64,000 nt of DNA, from positions 679,616 through 743,615 of the forward strand of contig JAOQAE010000004.1 in the NCBI GenBank assembly GCA_025963725.1. Direction: 5' to 3'. The position numbers were made by a program, and so were the translations under genes. Under the pieces are notes generated by a model that saw nothing but the letters and a program-made list of their open reading frames with translations, was not told where the DNA came from and made no database searches. Positions within the stretch are counted from its first letter, which is position 1, and every line of letters begins with the position of its first letter. Source of the DNA: Bacteroidota bacterium (GTDB taxonomy: Bacteria; Bacteroidota; Bacteroidia; 2-12-FULL-35-15). Positions 9,297 to 16,037 of the stretch are shown here, piece after piece.

Positions 9297-9344
9297 CGTC
9301 ATTTCGAGTGTCCTTCCCTTTTCGGGAAGGACGTATCGAGAAAG
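9297..9344. repeat. Palindromic REP-like intergenic element
   Basis: Contains GTCATTTCGAG at its left end and GTATCGAGAA at its right, around a perfect 9-bp stem (9310-9318 with 9324-9332, loop of 5). Similar TCGAG-containing ends recur at 10.8-11.0 kb and 30.8 kb, so this is a member of a dispersed palindromic family. It lies inside the ABC transporter unit. A second short hairpin, CCCCTC/GAGGGG, is at about 9387-9402 in the same 249-nt gap. Confidence 0.5.
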
Positions 9345-9476
9345 GCGGACAAAGGATTTTGGAATAACATAAAAACACACCCCTTGCCCCTCTCAAGAGG
9401 GGAATAGATTGTGCGCAGACTGATAATTAGTACAGATTCGTTATCCGTACATTAGTAAAAATTCGCAATTCGTACT

Positions 9477-10760
9477 ATGAATAAATTAAAAGCCGCCATC
9501 ATCAAAGAGATCCTTCTCCTGTTAAGGGACAGGGTAGGGCTGGCTATTTTATTCATTATGCCGATGATCCTCATTTTTGTGATGACCCTCATCCAGGATT
9601 CCGCCTTTAAAACGCTGAATGAAAAAGGCATCCCGATCGTTTTCGTGAACAATGATAACGACTCGCTGGGCATAGAGATCGGCGTGGGATTGCGCTCCTC
9701 GGAACTGTGCACGGTGTACGATTCCATTAACGGAAAGCCTGCAACGGCGGAAACAGCAAGGCAGGCGGTGGCCGATGGACAGTTCCTTGTGGGCATTGTG
9801 ATCCCGGCAGGAGCCACTGAAGCCGTGCGTAAAAATGTAACGCAGCTCGTGGAGCAAACGCTGAGCACCGATCCTGTAATTGAAACAAAAGTTCCCGATT
9901 CTGTAGATATTAAGATCTTCATCGACCCGATCACCAAGAAATCATTCATCGCTTCCGTTACCAGCTCTTTGCGCGAATTTATTTCGGGGATCAAGACCAA
10001 GATCATGTTCCGCAGCTTTGCAGAGCAGATCGCGGAGATCATCCCTGATAAAAAGAAAACGCCGTCGAATGCATTCGGGCAAACGCAGATCATCCGCTAC
10101 CAGGAAATTTACGCTTCCAAAACCATCGGCGCTATCGTTCCAAATGCAGTGCAGCACAACGTACCTGCCTGGGCCATCTTCGCGATGTTCTTCATCGTGA
10201 TGCCCTTGTCGGGAAGCATCATGAAGGAAAAAACGGAAGGCAGCATTTTCCGGCTGCATACAATGCCGAGCTCTTACCTGATGCTGATCAACGGGAAGAT
10301 CATTGTGTATGTGCTGGTATGCCTGTTGCAGCTCGCACTGATGCTTTCCGTCGGTTTCTTCTTTTTGCCGATGCTCGGGTTGCCGGTGCTCCAGATGGGG
10401 CACAGCATAGCCGGCATATTGATCATTTCCGTGGCAACCGCTTTTGCAGCTACCGGCTATGCGGTAATGGTGGGCACTATCGCTTCCACCGAGCAGCAGG
10501 GCGCCATCATGGGCGCATTATCGATCCTCCTGCTTTCCGCTTTGGGCGGCATCTGGGTGCCTACATACGTGATGCCGCAGATGATGCGGAACCTCAGCGC
10601 CTTCTCGCCGCTCAACTGGTCGCTGGAAGGGTTTTATGAATTGTTCTTACGTGGTGGCGATGCCGCCTCCGTGGCAGGCTCTGCTTTGAAGCTGATGATC
10701 TTTTTTGTGATCACGATGGTAATTGCTTCATTCGTAAATAAATTGAACAGGAGGGCTTGA
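9477..10760 (+). CDS. ABC-2 type transporter permease
   Basis: A 427-residue membrane protein, the partner of the ATPase at 8475-9227. One membrane helix lies near residues 22-42 (GLAILFIMPMILIFVM). A large extracytoplasmic domain of about 170 residues follows, and then five helices from about residue 225 to the end, including the ABC-2 signature region STEQQGAIMGALSILLLSALGG. This matches the YhhJ/DrrB type with a large N-terminal loop, in which each subunit has six helices. The ATG at 9477 is the first start in frame. It is 249 nt downstream of the ATPase, a gap filled by palindromic elements, so co-transcription is likely but not certain. Confidence 0.9.
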   Translation: MNKLKAAIIKEILLLLRDRVGLAILFIMPMILIFVMTLIQDSAFKTLNEKGIPIVFVNNDNDSLGIEIGVGLRSSELCTVYDSINGKPATAETARQAVADGQFLVGIVIPAGATEAVRKNVTQLVEQTLSTDPVIETKVPDSVDIKIFIDPITKKSFIASVTSSLREFISGIKTKIMFRSFAEQIAEIIPDKKKTPSNAFGQTQIIRYQEIYASKTIGAIVPNAVQHNVPAWAIFAMFFIVMPLSGSIMKEKTEGSIFRLHTMPSSYLMLINGKIIVYVLVCLLQLALMLSVGFFFLPMLGLPVLQMGHSIAGILIISVATAFAATGYAVMVGTIASTEQQGAIMGALSILLLSALGGIWVPTYVMPQMMRNLSAFSPLNWSLEGFYELFLRGGDAASVAGSALKLMIFFVITMVIASFVNKLNRRA

Positions 10761-10770
10761 TTTATCGAAT

Positions 10771-10919
10771 GACATTGGCGTCAGTTCGTTGCGAGGTACG
10801 AGCGTTCGAGAACAAAGCCACCAATTATTTTCTGTGCGGAGCCGCCGCAGATTCGCAGATTTATTCTTATAACAATTACCGCAGATTATATCGCTTCGCG
10901 ATTGAGGAGCGCGTCATCC
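10771..10919. repeat. Direct repeat copy 1 (non-coding, 149 bp)
   Basis: The first of two tandem copies of a 149-151 bp unit beginning GACATTGGCGTCAGTTCG and ending GAGCGCGTCATCC. The copies differ at only a few positions. They lie in the 483-bp gap between the ABC permease and the rsmH-type gene, which contains no credible gene. The open frame of 140 codons running through both copies encodes a repeated low-quality peptide and is an artefact of the repeat. Confidence 0.85.
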
Positions 10920-10984
10920 AGGGCAACCACCAGGATCATTCTACTCAACACTTCTCGATACTCTCCCTTCGGTCGAACTCGATT
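10920..10984. repeat. Spacer between the direct repeats, carrying a REP-like arm
   Basis: The 65-bp spacer contains CACTTCTCGATACTCTCCC and then TTCGGTCGAACTCGA. Its reverse complement recurs in the element at 30758-30860. Together with the start of repeat copy 2 it rebuilds nearly the same palindromic element that is found there. Confidence 0.6.
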
Positions 10985-11135
10985 GACATTGGCGTCAGTT
11001 CGTTGCGAGGTACGAGCGTATCGAGAACAAAGCCACCAATTATTTTCTGTGCGGAGCCGCCACAGATTCGCAGATTTTATTCTTATAATAATTACCGCAG
11101 ATTATATCGCTTCGCGATTGAGGAGCGTGTCATCC
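10985..11135. repeat. Direct repeat copy 2 (non-coding, 151 bp)
   Basis: Second copy of the unit at 10771-10919, with a period of 214 bp. The sequence downstream (about 11136-11243) holds another fragment of the dispersed family, GAGATTGCTTCGTCGTACC followed by CTCGCAATGACA, which matches the type of palindrome at 27363-27432, and a small AT-rich palindrome CCGATAGCTATCGG near 11198-11211. Confidence 0.85.
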
Positions 11136-11243
11136 CGGGCTTGCCCCTGAGATTGCTTCGTCGTACCTCCTCGCAATGACACACAGATCCGTAATCCCGA
11201 TAGCTATCGGACGTAACGATCCGCGATCCGTACAATTATGAGA

Positions 11244-12287
11244 TCACGCCTTGATCGCCCAGCGCAGCTTTGCGGAGCGTGCACGCGGATTGGTATTGCA
11301 TTCCTCTGCCGATGGCCTGATCGGATCGGGCGCCACTTCACGGTAAATACCTTCCCGGAATAGCTGCTGAAACGATTTTTTTACCCGCCTGTCTTCCCCC
11401 GAATGAAATGATAGTATGGCAACCCTTCCGCCTGCTGCCAGCGCATCCGGAAGCTTCGCAAGAAATTTGTCGAGCACGCCGAACTCATCGTTCACCGCTA
11501 TCCGCAATGCCTGGAAGCATCGCTGGCAGGCTTTCTTCACCTGTTCTTTCCGTTCATGTGCAGGGAGAAATTCCAGCGCATCGGCGATTAGCTCCTGCAG
11601 CTCCGTGGTAGTGGCAAGGTTCATTCCGCCTGCAATTCGTGAAGTTATAGTTTTGGAAATGACCGTGGCATGCGGCTCATCCGAGTTTTCCATGAGCATT
11701 ACTTCCAGCTCGAGCCTTGAAATATTTTTTAAAAGCGCTGCAGCCGGCTTCCCGCTTGTAGGGTTCAGCCGCAGGTCGAGCGGGCCTTCCACCTTGAATG
11801 AAAAGCCTCTTTCAGGATTGTCGATCTGCATGGAGGAAACACCGAGATCGGCGAGCACAAAATCCAAAGGGCCTGCTTCCGCAGCAATAAGGTCGATCCC
11901 GGAGAAGTTCATTTTTTTTACCGTAAACACTTCCGGCCCGAAGCCAAGACCGGCGAGGCGGTCGCGGGTCCGCGGCAATTCAAAAGGATCAACATCCGTG
12001 GCGTAGAGGTGTCCGCCGGGTACAAGGCATTTCAGCATTTCGAGGCTGTGTCCGCCGTATCCAAGCGTTGCATCAAGTCCCCTTTGTCCCGGTTTGATCT
12101 GAAGGAACGCTAATATCTCATCCACGCAAATAGAGCGGTGCATACCGGCCGGAGTGCGGCCCTGCTGCATCACCTTCTCCACATCGGCAGAATAATTTTC
12201 CGGTTGCAGCTCCTTATATTTTTCCCTGAAGGCTTTGGGATGCGTGCCTTTGTAACGTACCCTGCGCTTCGGTTTATTCTCGTCCAT
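11244..12287 (-). CDS. rsmH: RsmH/MraW-family 16S rRNA (cytosine-N4) methyltransferase
   Basis: A 347-residue SAM-dependent methyltransferase. RsmH N4-methylates C1402 of 16S rRNA in the ribosomal P site. Motifs in order: DATLGYGGHS (SAM site, near residue 75), DLGVSSMQIDNPERGFSF (near 146-163), PLDLRLNP, RCFQALRIAVNDE (near 258-270) and SFHSGEDRRVKK (near 294-305). All are RsmH signatures. It carries a basic N-terminal extension of about 50 residues (KRRVRYKGTHPKAFREKYKE) that is absent from the usual roughly 310-residue enzyme. It is also outside the division/cell-wall cluster where mraW normally sits, since no mraZ, ftsL or pbp follows. It may be a second, divergent paralogue rather than the housekeeping enzyme. 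Confidence 0.85.
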   Translation of the reverse strand: MDENKPKRRVRYKGTHPKAFREKYKELQPENYSADVEKVMQQGRTPAGMHRSICVDEILAFLQIKPGQRGLDATLGYGGHSLEMLKCLVPGGHLYATDVDPFELPRTRDRLAGLGFGPEVFTVKKMNFSGIDLIAAEAGPLDFVLADLGVSSMQIDNPERGFSFKVEGPLDLRLNPTSGKPAAALLKNISRLELEVMLMENSDEPHATVISKTITSRIAGGMNLATTTELQELIADALEFLPAHERKEQVKKACQRCFQALRIAVNDEFGVLDKFLAKLPDALAAGGRVAILSFHSGEDRRVKKSFQQLFREGIYREVAPDPIRPSAEECNTNPRARSAKLRWAIKA

Positions 12288-12299
12288 GGTGAAGATTAA

Positions 12300-13505
12300 T
12301 TAATATGCGTAATCGCTGAGGTACTCAAATCGCTTCGCCAGCTTGCCATCCTTGCAAATGGTTGCGCGCTCTATAATGTCTTCCTTGTCCTCCCCGATCA
12401 CGCTTGGCAGCACGCGCTCCATCAGGTCTTTCCCGAAGTCGTCGCTTGCATCGCGCGGTAATTCGCAGGGCAGGTTATCCACTGCCATAATGCACACCGT
12501 ATCCTTGTTGAAAGGAAGATCTTCCCGGTGCTCGCGGATGTTGTACCCGTAAAAAGGTTTGTCGATGCTGCTTGCGCGGATAGTGGTAGGCACGCTGCCA
12601 TCAATGTCGCAGGTAATATCGGCGATCACGCTGATATGGAAATCTGGATCGAGCATGTCCACCAGCTCAAACATTTTCGGTGATCTCGGATCCCAGAAAT
12701 GCGCCGAAATAAAGATGTCCGCAGCCTTGGTGTATTTCCGGAAAACGGATTCGAAATGCTCGGGGTTTGTATAGAAATCCTGTAAATCGAAATTATGATC
12801 GCCTTTGCGCTCAACGTAGTCACGCGCGTTCAGCTGGCAGTACACAGGCTCGCGGAAAGAGGCCATCAGGAACTCTTCCGGCGTTACCTTGCGGATCCTT
12901 AGCGCGCTCAGCGTTTCTATCACGCCGTTGGCAACGCGTCCTCCGCCTGTGAGGGCGATCTTGATATTCGGAAGCTTCACGCGCTTCAGCTCATCTTCCA
13001 TTTCAGCCCTGTCGCGGCAAACATGCGCCGGGCGCAGCTGGAACAGGTCGTATTTTTTTCCGTAGCCGAGGATGCCGTTGTAAGCGCCTACAATTCCTGC
13101 ATAGCGGCCAAAGCCGATGATGCGGTTGTGGTTTTTGTCGGTGAGCGTTTCATAGTCGATCATCTGGATCTTCTTCCCGATCAGCGTTTTCATCAGCTTC
13201 TGGTTATGCGGCTGCTTTTTGATCGTATGTGAGAAGAAGAAATATTTTTTGCCGGGCATCAGCAGCTCTTGCGGAACTTCCTTCACGCCCATCAGCACCT
13301 CGCAATCGTAGAGGTCTTCCTGCAGGGGCACGCCGAATGCCGTATACTCAGCATCTTCATAGCAGCGGATCCTGCTCGGCTGCACTACAATTTCTATATG
13401 AGGATATTTCCTGATGAGCTCGGCACAGATCAGCGGGGTAAGGGGAACACGCTTGTCGGGCGGACTTTTCTCTTCGCGTAAAACGCCAATTTTAAGTTTA
13501 TTCAT
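12300..13505 (-). CDS. Saccharopine dehydrogenase / lysine-ketoglutarate-reductase-like NAD(P) oxidoreductase
   Basis: A 401-residue protein of the alanine dehydrogenase/PNT superfamily. The N-terminus IGVLREEKSPPDKRVPLTP is the AlaDh/PNT substrate-domain start. FFFSHTIKKQPHNQKLM near residues 90-106 and IDYETLTD...FGRYAGIVGAYNGI near 116-145 resemble the lysine-ketoglutarate reductase half of animal and plant AASS enzymes. IALTGGGRVANGVIETL near 187-203 is the nucleotide-binding glycine motif. It would form or split saccharopine, an intermediate of lysine metabolism, but other amino-acid dehydrogenase activities are possible. There is no saccharopine-reductase partner nearby. It ends 12 nt before the rsmH-type start on the same strand, which suggests co-transcription. 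Confidence 0.75.
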   Translation of the reverse strand: MNKLKIGVLREEKSPPDKRVPLTPLICAELIRKYPHIEIVVQPSRIRCYEDAEYTAFGVPLQEDLYDCEVLMGVKEVPQELLMPGKKYFFFSHTIKKQPHNQKLMKTLIGKKIQMIDYETLTDKNHNRIIGFGRYAGIVGAYNGILGYGKKYDLFQLRPAHVCRDRAEMEDELKRVKLPNIKIALTGGGRVANGVIETLSALRIRKVTPEEFLMASFREPVYCQLNARDYVERKGDHNFDLQDFYTNPEHFESVFRKYTKAADIFISAHFWDPRSPKMFELVDMLDPDFHISVIADITCDIDGSVPTTIRASSIDKPFYGYNIREHREDLPFNKDTVCIMAVDNLPCELPRDASDDFGKDLMERVLPSVIGEDKEDIIERATICKDGKLAKRFEYLSDYAY

Positions 13506-13675
13506 AAGGTAGGTTTTAATAAATGCAAAGATACTAAATTAGCCCGGAAACATCCTTTTTAAACCATGGGAACGAATAGCGGGCCAGTAGCCCAAATGCG
13601 CCGCTAAGGCTTGCGAGTGTTGATGTTTTGGCTTTTTTTAGCAGTTAGCAGCTGTTTATTACCTGAAAAATAAAG

Positions 13676-13707
13676 TTGGAAGTAATACTTAAATTGACTT
13701 AAATTTG
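13676..13707 (+). promoter_or_regulatory. Bacteroidota-type promoter for the 13725 gene
   Basis: TTG at 13676-13678 and TAAATTTG at 13700-13707 are separated by 21 nt. The ATG follows 17 nt after the -7 box. The rest of the 219-bp gap from 13506 holds nothing recognisable. Confidence 0.5.
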
Positions 13708-13724
13708 ATTAAAACAATACAACC

Positions 13725-15149
13725 ATGAAACATACAAACTTACTTTTCTCTGGACTGCTTCTTTTCGGGGCAACTGCCATGAAAGCACAAATGGTGAATG
13801 GCAATGCATATATAAAAGGCACGGGTGTCGAGATTGGCATCGACAGCCTTGGTGGCTTTGAAGGTTGCGGAACTGGTGTTTCACCTGTTCCGGCCGGCAT
13901 GCACTTTCGCTCCGATAATCCCTGGTTCGGCTTTGTGGCCAATCCGCAGAACAATGCCTGGGCAAGTTTCGATGGTGATTTCTTTACGCCGGGCAGCCCC
14001 GAAAATGGCTGGGGATTTGAGATCGGCACTGCCGGTGCCTCCGGTGCAAACAATTGCGCCGATTTCGGTACAGTAGGTGCCACAGGGCGGATCGTAAACT
14101 GGCAGCATACAGGTACTACCTACAGTGTAGATTGGGAAGGTGACGCGATCACCGGAACAAACCTTCATTTCAGGATCAATTACCTGCTGCAGGAAACCGA
14201 CCTGTTTTATATCACTACCGTAACGGTTGTTAATAATACTACCGCTACAATCCCCGATCTTTACTATTACAGGAACCTCGATCCCGATAATAATGAACCG
14301 ATTTCGTTTGATTTCACAACTCAGAATACGATCGTAAGCCAGCATGTTGCCGGCGGAACGGCTGTGGCAGAGGTAACTGCTACACAGGCAGCACCATGGT
14401 TCAGCTCTTTTACCTTTGTAGCTGCCGATACCAATTTTGTTGCGGGATACGGCGGGTTTACCAACAGGGACGGATCCGATATGTATAACGGCGCTTCGAG
14501 CTTCACACAAACTACGGGTTCGGTAAACTATGCCGATGAGGCGATCTATCTTGCTTACCTCGTGCAGAATTTAGCGCCCGGCGATTCCGCAACATTCAAG
14601 TTCTGCTCCGTATTCGATTCATCTGCCGTAGACTGCGCCATCAGCGCGCTGGGAGTTTCCCTCACCACTCCAAATATGGTTTACCTCAATGCTCCTGCCT
14701 TTGCGCTTACCGGCGGAACACCTGCGGGTGGAACGTACAGCGGACCGGGCGTAACGGGTAACATGTTCGATCCTTCGGCGGCAGGTGCGGGAGTAACAGA
14801 TGTTATTTATACGTATACCGACTCGGTAGCCGGCTGCACAGGAAGCACTTCATCAAGCATTCATGTGGATGTTGCGGCGGGAATTTCCTCAACAGCTGCG
14901 GCAAATACTGTTTCTGTGTACCCGAACCCCTTCAGCAATGAAGCTACCGTTTCATTCTCCAAAGATGTGAAGCTTTCCAATGCAGAATTCCACGTGTATG
15001 ACCTGGTAGGAAAAGAAGTGATCCGCAAAATGGATATCCGGACGAACAGCATCCGGATCGAGCAGGGAGAGCTTACTCCGGGCGTATATTTCTACAGGTT
15101 CATTAACGATGGAAAAGAGGCCGGTTCCGGCAAGATGCTCGTAAAATAG
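13725..15149 (+). CDS. Secreted protein with T9SS type A sorting domain
   Basis: A 474-residue exported protein of unknown function. A signal peptide covers about residues 1-21 (MKHTNLLFSGLLLFGATAMKAQ). The middle 300 residues look like a beta-rich extracellular domain with many Gly, Thr and Asn residues and scattered Cys, and contain no catalytic motif I recognise. Residues about 320-385 resemble a short Ig-like linker (GGTPAGGTYSGPGVTGNMFD) common in Bacteroidota surface proteins. The last 80 residues are a T9SS sorting domain: VSVYPNPFSNEATVSF, LVGKEV, then LTPGVYFYRF and a terminal KMLVK. It is expected on the cell surface or in the medium. A strong terminator follows at 15213-15243. Confidence 0.88.
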   Translation: MKHTNLLFSGLLLFGATAMKAQMVNGNAYIKGTGVEIGIDSLGGFEGCGTGVSPVPAGMHFRSDNPWFGFVANPQNNAWASFDGDFFTPGSPENGWGFEIGTAGASGANNCADFGTVGATGRIVNWQHTGTTYSVDWEGDAITGTNLHFRINYLLQETDLFYITTVTVVNNTTATIPDLYYYRNLDPDNNEPISFDFTTQNTIVSQHVAGGTAVAEVTATQAAPWFSSFTFVAADTNFVAGYGGFTNRDGSDMYNGASSFTQTTGSVNYADEAIYLAYLVQNLAPGDSATFKFCSVFDSSAVDCAISALGVSLTTPNMVYLNAPAFALTGGTPAGGTYSGPGVTGNMFDPSAAGAGVTDVIYTYTDSVAGCTGSTSSSIHVDVAAGISSTAAANTVSVYPNPFSNEATVSFSKDVKLSNAEFHVYDLVGKEVIRKMDIRTNSIRIEQGELTPGVYFYRFINDGKEAGSGKMLVK

Positions 15150-15212
15150 ATGTCAGTTCGTCGCCTTTCCGGCGGACGTATCCAGAACTGGTTAAGAATA
15201 ATTTTTTTTTAG

Positions 15213-15243
15213 AAGTCCCCCGCACTCCGGGGGACTTTTTTTT
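15213..15243 (+). terminator. Rho-independent terminator after the 13725-15149 gene
   Basis: A perfect 10-bp stem (15213-15222 with 15228-15237, loop of 5, stem AAGTCCCCCG) is followed by a run of T to 15243. Upstream, at 15153-15185, a short CGCC/GGCG palindrome with GTCAGTTCG belongs to the dispersed REP-like family. Confidence 0.85.
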
Positions 15244-15380
15244 GCCCTTCCCGTATGGGAATCCGGCCATCGGCACAACTTTTTATAAAACATTGAAACA
15301 ACCCCCTTCTGCGGAAAAGTGTTGGGCGACATTAAAAGGCCGCTTACCGAATAGGGCAGGGGAAGAGGAAAATACCGGGA

Positions 15381-15388
15381 TATCTTTG
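15381..15388 (+). promoter_or_regulatory. Candidate -7 element (TATCTTTG) before the Dps-tail-like gene
   Basis: TATCTTTG fits the strict TAnCTTTG form of the Bacteroidota -7 box, 38 nt upstream of the ATG at 15427. No clear -33 TTG was found at the right distance. Confidence 0.4.
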
Positions 15389-15426
15389 TTGTGTCAAATG
15401 AAGATAAACTCAAAAAAAGCAATAAA

Positions 15427-15798
15427 ATGGAAACTTTAGACTTAAAAAGCAAAACACAAGCTGCGCAATATTCCCTCAACCTGATCAAGGTAAGCCTCGA
15501 TCATCTCGTAACCCCTGATGCAGAAAATAAAGCTCCGGATGTGGATGCTACCGAAGCTGCTATGAAGCAACTTTCAGTAATCGAAGCAAAAAAAGAGCTT
15601 GTCAATAAATATCCCTGCTCCAACGAAATGCTGAAAGAGCTGATCAAGGATCATGAGCGCATCATTACGCAATTGGGAAAAAGCATGTCGCGTTACTATG
15701 AGCGTTACCGTGATGTAAGCTTGCGTGATCTGCTGAACAGGGTCATTGAAGAGCATAAAAATATCGCCTGGAGATTAAAAAGATACCTGGTTGCATAG
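15427..15798 (+). CDS. Small helical protein resembling the C-terminal half of Dps/ferritin-like proteins
   Basis: A 123-residue cytoplasmic protein, probably all helical. Residues about 82-122 (LIKDHERIITQLGKSM, then DVSLRDLLNRVIEEHKNIAWRL) resemble helices D and E of Dps, where a DLL....EHEKxAWML pattern is conserved. The first 60 residues do not show the Dps ferroxidase helix with its His and Asp ligands, so iron oxidation is not supported. The ATG at 15427 is preferred; the frame is open from a GTG at 15391, which would place the TATCTTTG box almost on the start codon. It is 33 nt upstream of a 66-residue protein and probably co-transcribed with it. The family is unnamed as far as I can tell. 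Confidence 0.7.
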   Translation: METLDLKSKTQAAQYSLNLIKVSLDHLVTPDAENKAPDVDATEAAMKQLSVIEAKKELVNKYPCSNEMLKELIKDHERIITQLGKSMSRYYERYRDVSLRDLLNRVIEEHKNIAWRLKRYLVA

Positions 15799-15831
15799 AA
15801 TACCGTTTAACAAAATTAAGACAGAGAACTA

Positions 15832-16032
15832 ATGTTTGAGATGTATAAGTATATCCTTGGGAAAGTGAGCTTTGATAAGGAGATTTTCAAGAAAGAATTA
15901 AGAAAAGCGGTAAGCGCGTTAAAGAAGGAAGAAGCGGATGAGCTGATCGGCTGGTGCCGCATCTCATTCGATGAGCAGCTGGTAAAGAATGCGATCGCGG
16001 AGAAAGAGCAGATGCGGATGCTGGTTAGCTAA
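15832..16032 (+). CDS. Conserved small protein of unknown function (66 aa)
   Basis: A short charged protein, MFEMYKYILGKVSFDKEIF followed by KKELRKAVSALKKEEADEL, predicted to be two or three helices with no membrane segment or signal peptide. I recall similar short proteins with a KVSFDxxLFxKEL start in other Bacteroidota, but no function is known to me. It follows the Dps-tail-like gene by 33 nt on the same strand and ends 5 nt from the stop of the convergent phosphatase gene. The reading frame looks coding because of its regular Lys/Glu helical pattern and tight packing between genes. Confidence 0.65.
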   Translation: MFEMYKYILGKVSFDKEIFKKELRKAVSALKKEEADELIGWCRISFDEQLVKNAIAEKEQMRMLVS

Positions 16033-16037
16033 GCGGC

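Noticed and set aside
10757-11179. A 140-codon open frame starting next to the end of the ABC permease gene
   Set aside because: It runs through both copies of the 150-bp direct repeat and encodes the same odd peptide twice, with Cys and Arg use unlike neighbouring genes. It is an artefact of the repeat.
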